36,900 bases of DNA from Bacteroidaceae bacterium (GCA_017483605.1 JAFUWG010000006.1:1-36900), one strand, 5' to 3'. Positions 25,964 through 34,547 are shown, numbered from the stretch's first letter. Made by a program: numbers and translations. The notes: generated by a model from the sequence alone, not told the origin.

Positions 25964-26764
25964 TTATTCAAGCAGAATGACATTTGCCGTCTGATTGTCC
26001 ATGCCAGGCATCGTCCTTCCTATTGGGGCACCGATATATGTAGGGTCGCACACCACAAACTTACGTCCATTCAGATTGATATAGTCCCCAGCCACACTTT
26101 CTGTGAATTGTACGGCAGAAGCCAAATGTCCTGGATAATAGATGAGAATGCACTTTAAGCCGAACAAGTCACGCACCAATCTCGTGAACAGTATAGACCT
26201 GTCCTCACAATCACAATACGGATAATACAAGGTTTCTTCAGGGAAGAACGCCCTGTCGCCACCCCAAACCTTATCATCATATTCATATACAAATGCTGTC
26301 TGTACCCAATTGAGCAATCGTTCGACCGCTTCTTTCTCGCTCAAAGTTTTCAACTTCTCTTTGAACATCGGCAACAGTTCTCCCCGCAATCGGTCCTCCA
26401 AAGGCATGTTGGCGTACATTGCCCATCGGGTCATGAAATTATCCTCTATCATCGATGTTGGATAATCATTCATAAAGTCAATCAGATTCCTGTTCACACT
26501 CACCTTCATTTCTATCTCAGGATAACGTTCCGCTTTTAGAGTTCTCACGTCAGAACGCCAGTTTGTCAACTCCATCGCTTGCGGAATCCAAAGCGACAGC
26601 GATTTTTCTTGTGGAAATGCCGCCTCACAGATGCTCATTCGTTCCGCATCCTCACCATACAGATAAAAGTCGCCTCCTTCAATCGAGAAATACATCTTGT
26701 CATAAATTGCATGTTTCGACGAATATAGTAGCCTTAATTTGCTGCCATCCATGCCAAGCCTCAT
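25964..26764 (-). CDS. Transglutaminase-fold protein
   Basis: Predicted 266 residues. A transglutaminase-like Cys-His-Asp triad is apparent: Cys in YPYCDCEDRSILF, His in YYPGHLASAV and Asp in VVCDPTYIGAP. This fold is found in cysteine proteases and protein cross-linkers. The N-terminal 80 residues show no signal peptide. An in-frame stop just upstream and a consensus promoter ending about 30 bp before ATG 26764 show that the protein is complete as transcribed. Related Bacteroidetes proteins that I recall are longer and exported, so a shortened cytoplasmic form is possible. The substrate is unknown. Confidence 0.65.
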   Translation of the reverse strand: MRLGMDGSKLRLLYSSKHAIYDKMYFSIEGGDFYLYGEDAERMSICEAAFPQEKSLSLWIPQAMELTNWRSDVRTLKAERYPEIEMKVSVNRNLIDFMNDYPTSMIEDNFMTRWAMYANMPLEDRLRGELLPMFKEKLKTLSEKEAVERLLNWVQTAFVYEYDDKVWGGDRAFFPEETLYYPYCDCEDRSILFTRLVRDLFGLKCILIYYPGHLASAVQFTESVAGDYINLNGRKFVVCDPTYIGAPIGRTMPGMDNQTANVILLE

Positions 26765-26792
26765 CTTATATCCTGGCTAAACGAGTCGGTTG

Positions 26793-26823
26793 CAAATTTA
26801 CAGCATTTCTTGTAAATCGCAAA
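26793..26823 (-). promoter_or_regulatory. Promoter of the transglutaminase-fold gene
   Basis: On the minus strand TTTG (26823-26820), 19 bp, and TAAATTTG (26800-26793) match the consensus at ideal spacing. In the 458-bp gap 26765-27222, only this promoter and the array at 27020-27175 were recognised; 26824-27019 shows no feature. Confidence 0.75.
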
Positions 26824-27019
26824 AAAATCTCACAAAAAATCAAAAAAACAGGTAAAAAGATGAATAAAAAAGGAGAAATAGTTCTGTATATGATGTTGAG
26901 CCTAACGAAGATGGAAAGGATAAAAAGATATCATTCTGTCCATCGGCACACATCGTGACAGCCATCTTTTACTTCTCTTAAATTTTCGTATAATGGAAGC
27001 CTCTTGTTTCTTATGCCGT

Positions 27020-27175
27020 AGATGTATCAAATATTTAGCCTGATTACACCTCAAAATTTGGCTTGAATACAACTTCCAATTTAGCCTGAATACACTAAAG
27101 TGTAATCAAGCCAAATCAATTCTTGTAATCAAGCCAAATTGTAAGTTATAATCAGGCTAAATATTTGATACATCT
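27020..27175. repeat. Six-unit inverted 23-bp repeat array
   Basis: Three head-to-tail units begin with atttagcctg / atttggcttg at 27033, 27056 and 27079. Three inverted units end at 27116, 27139 and 27162. Both halves have an exact 23-bp period, and the symmetry centre is in acactaaagtgt (27092-27103). The outermost arms (27020-27046 and 27149-27175) are perfect 27-bp inverses. The whole could form a hairpin with a stem of almost 80 bp. It starts 47 bp beyond the tex stop. It could be a strong terminator, a MITE-like element or a protein-binding array; no protein partner is evident. Confidence 0.9.
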
Positions 27176-27222
27176 GCAGCGAGAGATGACTGGGGTTACG
27201 ATATATGGTAAAAACAGGTCAT

Positions 27223-29391
27223 TCATTTTGTCCCTTTCATGCTCAACTGCATTCTGCCGCGTTGGAGGTCAACGCCGATGACACGGACGGTGACGTGCTG
27301 GTGGAGTTGCACTTCCTCGGAGGGGTCTTTCACGAAGTGGTCGGCGAGTTCGCTGATGTGGACGAGTCCTTTGGTGTGGACTCCAACATCGACGAAGCAG
27401 CCGAACTGGGTGATGTTGGTGATGATGCCTGGGAGGGTCATGCCTACCTGCACGTCTTCAAGTTCCTTCACATCTTTGGAGAACTCGAACACGGTGAGTT
27501 GCTGGCGTGGGTCGCGACCGGGTTTGTCGAGTTCCTGCATGATGTCTTCGAGGGTGGGGAGTCCCACTTTGTCAGTCACGTAGCGGTGGATGTCGATTTT
27601 CTCACGCAGTTCCTTGCTTGCCATGAGTTGGGCAACGGTACATTGTTGGTCTTTTGCCATCCGCTCGACGATGGGGTAACTCTCTGGGTGGACGGCGCTA
27701 TTGTCGAGGGGTTGCTTGCTGCCGCTCACTCGCAGGAATCCTGCTGCCTGTTCGTAGGCTTTGGGGCCCAGTTTGGGCACTTTCAGCAAATCGCGACGGG
27801 AGGAGAAGGCTCCGTTCTCGGCACGGTAGGTGACGATGTTCTGAGCAATGGCAGGACCGAGACCAGAGATGTAGGTGAGGAGGTGCTTGCTGGCGGTGTT
27901 GACGTTCACGCCCACTTTGTTCACACACATTTCCACAGTTTGGTCGAGGGAGTGTTTGAGTGCTTTCTGATCCACATCTTTCTGATACTGTCCCACACCA
28001 ATAGAGTTCGGGTCAATCTTCACCAGTTCAGCCAGAGGGTCCATGAGTCGGCGACCGATGCTGACGGCTCCACGCACGGTCACGTCGTAGTCGGGAAATT
28101 CCTCACGGGCAACTTTGGAGGCGGAGTAGATGCTGGCTCCGTCTTCGCTGACGACGAAAATCTGAATCTCCTTGGGTAACCCCAGAGAACGCACAAACTC
28201 CTCTGTCTCGCGGCTGGCTGTGCCGTTGCCGATGGAGATGGCTTCGATTTTGTATTGCTTGGTGAGTGTCCAGAGTTTGTCGGCTGCCGCACGGCGTTCG
28301 TTCTTGGGAGGGTGGGGGTAGATTGCCTCGTTGTGGAGCAGGTTGCCTTCGGCATCGAGGCAGACGACCTTGCAACCTGTGCGGAAGCCCGGGTCGAGTG
28401 CCAGCACACGCTTCTGCCCCAAGGGGGCTGCCATGAGCAGTTGTTCGAGGTTCTTCACGAAGATGCGGATGGCTTCTTTGTCAGCCTGTTCCTTGGAGAG
28501 GTTGGCAAACTCCGTCTCGATGCTGGGCTTGAGGAGACGTTTGAAACCGTCCTCGATGGCATCCCACACTAGTTCGGCGCTGCGGCTGGAGTTGCGGAGG
28601 AACTGACGGTCCAGTCGGTCGAGGCAACGTTCATCGTCGCCGCTGATGCTGACCCGCAGGATGCCCTCTGCCTCGCCTCGACGCATGGCAAGGAGACGAT
28701 GAGAGGCACACTTCGCCAATTTCTCCGAGAAGTCGAAGTAGTCACGGTATTTCTGCGCCTTCTCTTCCCATGCCTTTTCTTCCTCTTCCGTCTTCGTCTT
28801 AGGCTTCACCTTAACAGACGAAATCACGGCATCTTTCTTGAAGTTGAAGCGGACGATGTTACGGGCTTCCTCGCTTTCGCTCACTTGTTCGGCGATGATG
28901 TCCTGTGCGCCTTGGATGGCCTCGTCGGCAGTCTTCACGCCTTTCTCTTCGGAGATGAATTCCTTCACCTTCTTGTCGATGTCGGCATTGGGGTTTTGCA
29001 GCATGAGGAAGGTTGCCAATGGCTCCAGTCCTTTCTGACGTGCCACTTCTGCACGCGTCTTACGCTTGGGCTTGTAGGGCAGGTAGATGTCTTCCAGTTC
29101 GGTGCTGTCCCACGAACCCTCGATGCGGGCTTTCAGTTCGGGGGTCAGTTTCCCCTGCTCCTCGATGGTGCTGAGGATGGTCTCTTTGCGCTTCTCCAGT
29201 TCCATGAGTTTCTCCAGATGATCGTTGACGCTTGCCACCTGCACCTCGTCGAGGGTGCCTGTCACTTCCTTTCTGTATCGGCTGATGAAGGGGATGGTGC
29301 ACCCCTCTTCAAGCAGCCCCACTGTGCCTGCCACCTGCCGTTCGCTGATGCCGGTTGCCTTGGCAATGAGTTTGACAAATATATTGTTCAT
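27223..29391 (-). CDS. tex: Tex family transcription accessory / RNA-binding protein
   Basis: Predicted 722 residues starting MNNIFVKLIAKATGI; the frame is open to 29418 but includes the -7 promoter region. Tex has an N-terminal helical domain (GLLEEGCTIPFISRYRKEVTG), a YqgF/RNase H-like domain (RVLALDPGFRTGCKVVCLD), helix-hairpin-helix repeats (YISGLGPAIAQNIVTYR) and a C-terminal S1 RNA-binding domain (GIITNITQFGCFVDVGVHTK). It is a nucleic-acid-binding factor linked to transcription and stress or toxin expression in other bacteria. It stands alone, divergent from the Cthe_2159-like gene, and is followed by the 23-bp inverted array. Confidence 0.95.
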   Translation of the reverse strand: MNNIFVKLIAKATGISERQVAGTVGLLEEGCTIPFISRYRKEVTGTLDEVQVASVNDHLEKLMELEKRKETILSTIEEQGKLTPELKARIEGSWDSTELEDIYLPYKPKRKTRAEVARQKGLEPLATFLMLQNPNADIDKKVKEFISEEKGVKTADEAIQGAQDIIAEQVSESEEARNIVRFNFKKDAVISSVKVKPKTKTEEEEKAWEEKAQKYRDYFDFSEKLAKCASHRLLAMRRGEAEGILRVSISGDDERCLDRLDRQFLRNSSRSAELVWDAIEDGFKRLLKPSIETEFANLSKEQADKEAIRIFVKNLEQLLMAAPLGQKRVLALDPGFRTGCKVVCLDAEGNLLHNEAIYPHPPKNERRAAADKLWTLTKQYKIEAISIGNGTASRETEEFVRSLGLPKEIQIFVVSEDGASIYSASKVAREEFPDYDVTVRGAVSIGRRLMDPLAELVKIDPNSIGVGQYQKDVDQKALKHSLDQTVEMCVNKVGVNVNTASKHLLTYISGLGPAIAQNIVTYRAENGAFSSRRDLLKVPKLGPKAYEQAAGFLRVSGSKQPLDNSAVHPESYPIVERMAKDQQCTVAQLMASKELREKIDIHRYVTDKVGLPTLEDIMQELDKPGRDPRQQLTVFEFSKDVKELEDVQVGMTLPGIITNITQFGCFVDVGVHTKGLVHISELADHFVKDPSEEVQLHQHVTVRVIGVDLQRGRMQLSMKGTK

Positions 29392-29414
29392 TATTTTTTT
29401 AATATGTATGATGG

Positions 29415-29422
29415 GCAAAGGT
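29415..29422 (-). promoter_or_regulatory. tex -7 promoter element
   Basis: TACCTTTG on the minus strand matches TAnnTTTG and lies about 24 bp before the tex ATG at 29391. A -33 TTTG at the right spacing is not evident. No clear TAnnTTTG was found for the divergent gene at 29584. Confidence 0.5.
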
Positions 29423-29583
29423 ACGAAAATTTGTTCATTAATTTTTGTTACTTTCTGCTAAATGATGTTATTTCTGGGAAATGTTGCATTCGTTCTGCAA
29501 AATAAATGCTTGATGAGTTCGTTTTAACAGGTAAAGAAAACAGAATTTATGCTAAATTTTTTGAATCAAAATATCGTAAAACA

Positions 29584-31098
29584 ATGAAGAAAAGTGTATT
29601 GATGTCTTTGGTGCTCTTGGCAGGGATTGTGTTCTTGCAGAGTTGTTCGTCGGACGATGACGAAGAGTTAGGAACGGGTGGCAGTTCATCGAGTGTGTGG
29701 AACGGCACGACGAAGTATGCCACGTATGATTCGAGTTTGGCGGACAACACGGTGCAGGTGGTATGGAATGACTCTGCAACGGTGGTCATGGCAAGCAACC
29801 TGAACGGTGTAGTGTCTGCCGAGATTCGGGGTGGGGCAGTCGTGCTGCTTGCCGATGAAAGTCTGGAAGAAGAGGTGACCTATACACTGAGTGGTGTATC
29901 TGCCAGAGGCTCGCTGTGGATGGATGGGTCGTATAAGGCGACGTTTGTGCTGAATGGCTTGACGTTGACAAGTGCAGACAGTGCAGCCATCAACATTCGG
30001 GATGGAAAACGTATCAATGTGGAGTTGGCTGATGGCACGGTGAATACACTTTCTGATGCCAAAAATGGAACTCAAAAAGCGTGCATGATGGTGAAGGGAC
30101 ACACGGAGTTTAGTGGTGGCGGGAGTCTAACGCTGACGGGCAACACGGGACATGCCTTTTGGGGTAAGGAGTATGTACAGATAAAGGCTTCTGTAGGTAA
30201 GATTACGGTGAAGAGTGCTGTAGGTGATGGCTTCAATGTGAACGAATTTTTCCAGATGAATGGTGGTACGCTCGACATCAGTGGTGTGGGTGATGATGGC
30301 ATTCAGGTGAGTTATAAAACGGACGATAACGATAATGTGATTTCGCTGACAGAAGATGAGGACAATACAGGTGAGGTGCTCATCAAGGGAGGTACGCTCA
30401 CGACTATTGCTACAGCCAGCGGTGCACGAGGAATCAAAACGGAGGGCAACATCACCATCAACGAGGATAAGGGTACGGTGGTCGTTACAGCCACTTCGTC
30501 ACAGCATGAGGGCATGGAGGCAAAAGGAACCATCAGCATCAGTGCCGGCACGGTGTACGTTCAGGCTAAGGACGATGCCATCAACAGCGGTGGCGACATG
30601 ACCATCAGTGGCGGAATGGTGTGTGCCTACTCGACAGGTAATGACGGATTAGATGCCAATGGCAACTGCTACATTCAGGGTGGGACGGTGTATGCCATCG
30701 GTGCTTCGCAGCCAGAAGTGGGTATTGATGCCAACACGGAGAAAGGGTATAAACTCTACGTGACGGGTGGAACGATTGTCGCCATCGGTGGTTTGGAGTC
30801 AGGTTCGAGCCTCACTCAGTCGTGCTATCAGGCTTCTTGGAATCGGAACACGTGGTATGCACTCTACAATGGTGATGACCTTGCTTTCATCTTCAAGACC
30901 CCTTCGAGTGGTGGTACGAACTTGGTGGTATCGACGGCTTCAACACCATCACTCAAATCGGGTGTGAGTGTGTCGGATGGTACCGAAATCTTTAGTGGAT
31001 TGGGTCTGACTGGTGGTTCTGTCAGTGGTGGCTCTTCCGTATCGCTGTCTGCCTATAGTTCAGGTGGAAATGGAGGACATCCAGGTGGGTGGCATTAA
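29584..31098 (+). CDS. Carbohydrate-binding lipoprotein (Cthe_2159-like)
   Basis: Predicted 504 residues from ATG 29584. The lipoprotein signal ends FLQSC with cysteine 21, followed by the acidic SSDDDEE that often marks surface-exposed Bacteroidetes lipoproteins. The longer frame to 29506 would put 26 residues before the signal and was dropped. The body is a right-handed beta-helix of short Gly/Thr-rich rungs (GNITINEDKGTVVVTATSS, KGTISISAGTVYVQAKDDAI, GGDMTISGGMVCAYSTGNDG). This fits the Cthe_2159 family, whose founding member binds polygalacturonic acid and cellulose-like glycans and carries calcium. Sugar specificity is not known here. It stands alone between divergent tex and a convergent gene. 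Confidence 0.8.
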   Translation: MKKSVLMSLVLLAGIVFLQSCSSDDDEELGTGGSSSSVWNGTTKYATYDSSLADNTVQVVWNDSATVVMASNLNGVVSAEIRGGAVVLLADESLEEEVTYTLSGVSARGSLWMDGSYKATFVLNGLTLTSADSAAINIRDGKRINVELADGTVNTLSDAKNGTQKACMMVKGHTEFSGGGSLTLTGNTGHAFWGKEYVQIKASVGKITVKSAVGDGFNVNEFFQMNGGTLDISGVGDDGIQVSYKTDDNDNVISLTEDEDNTGEVLIKGGTLTTIATASGARGIKTEGNITINEDKGTVVVTATSSQHEGMEAKGTISISAGTVYVQAKDDAINSGGDMTISGGMVCAYSTGNDGLDANGNCYIQGGTVYAIGASQPEVGIDANTEKGYKLYVTGGTIVAIGGLESGSSLTQSCYQASWNRNTWYALYNGDDLAFIFKTPSSGGTNLVVSTASTPSLKSGVSVSDGTEIFSGLGLTGGSVSGGSSVSLSAYSSGGNGGHPGGWH

Positions 31099-31135
31099 AG
31101 TTTGTTTCCCCATTGCTAGTTTAAAGGCACACAAT

Positions 31136-31175
31136 AAGGGAGGAAAAGAGGTCGTTCTCTCTTCCCCCCCCCTTT
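31136..31175. terminator. Probable bidirectional terminator
   Basis: An imperfect purine/pyrimidine hairpin (aagggaggaaaagag against ctctcttcccccccc) sits in the 96-bp gap between convergent genes. A run of nine C (31164-31172) and then tttataatt follow on the plus strand. Confidence 0.45.
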
Positions 31176-31194
31176 ATAATTATGGGAACAAATA

Positions 31195-32733
31195 TTAGTA
31201 AACAATAGTTTTTCCCACTGTTTGATGGTTGAAACTTATGATATAAATGCCAGCCGGCAAGAGGAACGTCTGGGTGTTTTGTTCCGCTCTACCATGACTC
31301 ACTCTTGTTCCATGCGTGGAATAGATGTCGATGATGCCAAAGTGAGGAGCAAAGACCGACAGATTCCCTTTCCCTGAATGAATGCTGATGCCATCCATTT
31401 GTATGTTTGTCACGTTTGTTGCATTGTACGACATATAATTTACCTCTACGGTTTCTGTTGCAACAGACATGCCCCAGAGCAAGGCATAGAGTTTGGGAGT
31501 TGAGGCTAAAGCCTTGTAATTGATATGCCCAGTTTCCTCATTCTTTTCTTTGATGACCTCTAAGGGGATTCCTGTTTCATCATAGAGGTCAAAATGTCCC
31601 TCCCCATTTACATCGAAAACGATGCTGTCTCCAAGTTCTACCTCTGCATTAAAACATTGAATAGTTCCTTGCGAGGGGGCTTTCACTTCTTCCGTTACAT
31701 TGTTTTGCAAAGGATTCGGGTGCAGCGGGACTGGAATGGTGTAGGGGAAACTCTCTGATACGATGCCCGATGAAGGATGTCCTGCGTTGTCAAATGCTTG
31801 GATGCCAAATGTCACTTGGTCGGGTACATATGCGACGCCTTCTATCACGTCAAATCGGTAATCGCTTGTGATGGTATTGGGTACTACATCCTTCACTTCA
31901 ATAACCATGTTCTGCAAATCCAACGGATTCTGTTCCCCCACCTCTACGCATACTCGCGGGCCTTGATTGAACCAGTATTCGTAGGCGGTGATGCCCGTGA
32001 TGGCTGGCTCGGTGGTGAAGTCGGGGATGACGAAATGTTTCACGAAGGGAGCGGTGTAGATGCCACGGCTGTCCACCGTGCGGTAGCCGATGGAGTGCAC
32101 GCCCTTTGCCATTGCCGAGATGTCGAGTGCCACGGCGGCATTGCCATTGGTAGACTCCAGTGTTTGGCGGTGGTCAAAGTCGTAGTCGAACCAATACTCC
32201 ATCTTGACAATCTGGTTGTCGTCGTAAGTGGCAGGTGGCAGGGTGGGGATGACAAAGTGCTTGACGAAGGGGGAGCACCACAGCCCCTTGCTGTCTCCGA
32301 AACGGAATCCGATGGAGTGCACGCCTCTCGCCATTGCCGAGATGTCAAGTGCTACAGCGGCATTACCATTGGCTGACTCCAGTGTTTGGCGGTGGTCAAA
32401 GTCGTAGTCGAACCAGTATTCCATCTTGACAATCTGATTGTTGTCGTAAGTGGCAGGTGGCAGGGTGGGGATGACAAAGTGCTTGACGAAGGGGGAGCAC
32501 CACAGCCCCTTGCTGTCTCCGAAACGGAATCCGATGGAGTGTACGCCTTGAGGCATAGCAGACACATCAAACTGGCGTTTGAACTGCTCGTTGCCGTTCA
32601 ATGCCACCGTTTTCCGATGCTCAAAGTCATAGTCAAACCAATATTCGCAGGTCTGCATCATTACCGCGTTCTGTGCTTGAGCCACACCACCTGCTATGGC
32701 AGCGGCAAACAAAATCATATTGAACTTCTTCAT
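31195..32733 (-). CDS. Secreted protein with three 74-residue repeats and sorting-like C-terminus
   Basis: Predicted 512 residues with signal peptide MKKFNMILFAAAIAGGVAQA. Three tandem repeats of 74 residues (222 bp) follow, each opening EYWFDYDFxHRxT and containing DISAMxxGVHSIGFRFGDSK (last copy diverged to YRTVDSRGIY) and FVKHFVIP. A fourth, degenerate EYWFNQGPRV starts the next domain. The C-terminus, NLSVFAPHFGIIDIYSTHGT then LLPAGIYIISFNHQ, resembles a type IX secretion signal domain. Copies two and three of the DNA repeat (about 32150-32535) are almost identical, implying recent duplication or gene conversion. It lies 20 bp after the beta-helix gene and shares its promoter. The function is not known; a beta-rich surface or adhesive role is inferred. 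Confidence 0.75.
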   Translation of the reverse strand: MKKFNMILFAAAIAGGVAQAQNAVMMQTCEYWFDYDFEHRKTVALNGNEQFKRQFDVSAMPQGVHSIGFRFGDSKGLWCSPFVKHFVIPTLPPATYDNNQIVKMEYWFDYDFDHRQTLESANGNAAVALDISAMARGVHSIGFRFGDSKGLWCSPFVKHFVIPTLPPATYDDNQIVKMEYWFDYDFDHRQTLESTNGNAAVALDISAMAKGVHSIGYRTVDSRGIYTAPFVKHFVIPDFTTEPAITGITAYEYWFNQGPRVCVEVGEQNPLDLQNMVIEVKDVVPNTITSDYRFDVIEGVAYVPDQVTFGIQAFDNAGHPSSGIVSESFPYTIPVPLHPNPLQNNVTEEVKAPSQGTIQCFNAEVELGDSIVFDVNGEGHFDLYDETGIPLEVIKEKNEETGHINYKALASTPKLYALLWGMSVATETVEVNYMSYNATNVTNIQMDGISIHSGKGNLSVFAPHFGIIDIYSTHGTRVSHGRAEQNTQTFLLPAGIYIISFNHQTVGKTIVY

Positions 32734-32753
32734 GTTGAACGAGGTTTAGACGG

Positions 32754-33803
32754 TTATTCCTTGGTTTGTGCTTCCACCTTGAAACTGACATTCAGTTTCC
32801 CGTCCTCTGCCGTGCGCAGGTCTACGTCGGCTGCAAGGATGCGTGGGATGGGCGAGATGCGGTCAAAAGGAGCATTGCCACCATTGATACCAACTTCTGT
32901 ACCATCGGTGCCGATGTAGTTCTGTGGAAATTTGAGGGCAAAGGTCTTGGTGTCACTGTAGTTCCCGTCTTCATTTGTATCAGCCCAAATATCAGCATTC
33001 GAAAGTCCCTGCCAATTACCTTCGGCATCCACAAATTCAGTCGAAGAATAACTTGCCACTTTGATATTATTGCTTCCTGTGCTATAAGTTGGGTATGAAG
33101 CATAAAGAATACAATTTGTATAGTAGGCAATTGCATTTGATTGGTTTTGAGATGGCTCAAAATTATAAATAATGCAGTGGTCAAAATGGATGTTGTTACT
33201 AATGCTGTTATTTCCTCTTACTCCACTCAACCACGAGTTCTCTATGTTAAATTGTTGAGCACGACAGCCTGAATATGAAGTGTCCATTCTTGAATATACA
33301 CATTGCGAAATCAGACAATTTTCAGAACTTGCTCCCATCTCGAAGAACGTACCTTTGCATTTACGCACTTTGAGGTTGCGGATAACAGCCTCATGTGCAT
33401 TATTTGAAATGCGAACGGAAACATTCAAACCTTCCAATGTTACAGTTGGGTACTCATAAGTCAAATTTTCATCATCGTCCGATTGTTCCCTACATTCAAT
33501 AGATAAAGTACCATATACCTCTGTCGATGCATTCTTTGAATCGGCATCAGTAGCATGTCCGCTTCCATATATTGTGAGTGATTTCTTAACATGAACTTCT
33601 GAACTGAATGTGCCAGGGGATAGTACGATGATGTCATTATCAACAGCATTGTCATAGGCCACCCCAAAAGCATTCATTCCATAGTACACATTGGTTTGGT
33701 CTCCATGAATGAGTGTGGCACTTTGAATGTCCGATTGCACTTGAGCGAAAGAATTGGCGGTAATGATGGTAAGTGCGACCATCGTAATGAGTAATCTTTT
33801 CAT
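32754..33803 (-). CDS. Secreted parallel beta-helix protein
   Basis: Predicted 349 residues with signal peptide MKRLLITMVALTIITANSFA. DNDIIVLSPGTFSSEVHVKK followed by SLTIYGSG is the opening of many pectate-lyase-like (right-handed beta-helix) proteins. Later rungs include GLNVSVRISNNAHEAVIRNL and NSWLSGVRGNNSISNNIHFD. No catalytic set for polysaccharide cleavage can be named, so binding or structural roles are possible. It is the first gene of a two-gene operon with the 74-residue-repeat protein and follows an unusually long 5' leader of about 430 nt. Confidence 0.75.
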   Translation of the reverse strand: MKRLLITMVALTIITANSFAQVQSDIQSATLIHGDQTNVYYGMNAFGVAYDNAVDNDIIVLSPGTFSSEVHVKKSLTIYGSGHATDADSKNASTEVYGTLSIECREQSDDDENLTYEYPTVTLEGLNVSVRISNNAHEAVIRNLKVRKCKGTFFEMGASSENCLISQCVYSRMDTSYSGCRAQQFNIENSWLSGVRGNNSISNNIHFDHCIIYNFEPSQNQSNAIAYYTNCILYASYPTYSTGSNNIKVASYSSTEFVDAEGNWQGLSNADIWADTNEDGNYSDTKTFALKFPQNYIGTDGTEVGINGGNAPFDRISPIPRILAADVDLRTAEDGKLNVSFKVEAQTKE

Positions 33804-33864
33804 TTTTTTGTTGAATAAGATGTGATTGAAAAAGAAAGGCGTGACACTATTCTAATGCCTGCCT

Positions 33865-33978
33865 CCCATTAGGTACCGCCAAGTAACCTTATCACAACAA
33901 GCACGAACAGTTCACGCCCAAACGACGTGAACTTTCAGCCTGCTTGTTCTTGTGATTGATTTTGGCGGTTTCAATGGG
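33865..33978 (-). ncRNA. Structured rod in the long leader of the beta-helix operon
   Basis: On the minus strand five helices stack. P1 pairs 33973-33978 with 33865-33870, P2 33962-33969 with 33875-33882 (8 bp), P3 33950-33956 with 33891-33897, P4 33941-33946 with 33898-33903, and P5 33926-33933 with 33909-33916 (8 bp, 9-nt loop). The P1/P2 internal loop is GAA on the 5' side and ACCT on the 3' side, the same form as in the plus-strand leader at 7211-7340. The rod ends 62 nt before the ATG at 33803. It is a candidate cis-regulatory RNA; no known riboswitch consensus was matched. Confidence 0.55.
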
Positions 33979-34238
33979 TAGGGAACAAGAGCCAAAAGCC
34001 CTATTTGTATATTTTAGTTGTTATCAGTCAAGAATAGCCTTACACACACTTTCCAAATGAATAATTAGGTTGATTTTACGTTTCTCGACAGGAGGGAATA
34101 ACCTCCAGCCTTTCTTGTGTGTTGTCTAAATGTCTTGGTCTTTCAGCCTCCTTTCTTTTAAAAAATAAACGAATACTATGGTTAATTGATTCTTCAAAAA
34201 TGGTTGATACTCTCAGCCGTTTCTTTGTTTTCTTGCCA

Positions 34239-34270
34239 CAAAATTACATCCTTTTTCCGTGCTCTCCAAA
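34239..34270 (-). promoter_or_regulatory. Promoter of the beta-helix / repeat-protein operon
   Basis: On the minus strand TTTG (34270-34267), 20 bp and TAATTTTG (34246-34239) match the consensus. Transcription from about 34232 gives a leader of roughly 430 nt. It contains four copies of GGCTG (34218-34214, 34148-34144, 34110-34106, 33940-33936), mostly in A/G-rich settings, and the rod at 33865-33978. No open frame of note is seen in 33804-34480. Confidence 0.7.
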
Positions 34271-34426
34271 TTTTTTGAAAGAAAAATGGGAAAAGGACTC
34301 AAAACAGATTGATTAATTTTTGTTGTGGTCTACAAAATGATGATATTTTTTATGTTGGAAAGACGTGTGGCGATAATAAAGGGTAAGAAAAATGTTTTTG
34401 GAAGAAAGGATGGTAAAAAAACGTAC

Positions 34427-34487
34427 CCCTCGGATACGGAGTGCCATACCCGAGGGGTACGATGCGTCGGAGTCGAGGGGTACGACA
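34427..34487. repeat. Palindromic gtacccctcgg repeat cluster
   Basis: gtacccctcgg and its exact inverse ccgaggggtac (11 bp) flank a 16-bp centre, and a further cgaggggtacga copy follows. It sits between the YhcH-like terminator and the divergent-looking promoter region. It resembles the family at 6994 and 16893 only in style (cctcg...ata words), so it is listed separately. Confidence 0.6.
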
Positions 34488-34536
34488 AAAGGCGGTAATG
34501 TTCAAGGGAAAACACTGCCGCCCTTTTTGTGTCGTA
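34481..34536 (-). terminator. Terminator of the YhcH-like gene
   Basis: The strong stem ggcggtaatgtt (34491-34502) against aacactgccgcc (34511-34522) has one mismatch and one G-U pair. It is extended by A/T pairs and by tacgac/gtcgta at the base. It lies 12 bp past the stop at 34548; in the minus direction TTTTG follows the stem. Confidence 0.75.
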
Positions 34537-34547
34537 AGGTTGCTTGT

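Noticed and set aside
27033-27162. CRISPR array
   Set aside because: The period is regular, but the units are contiguous without spacers and half are inverted; no cas genes are present.
27205-28179. 324-codon plus-strand frame opposite tex
   Set aside because: Shadow of the S1 and HhH coding region of tex.
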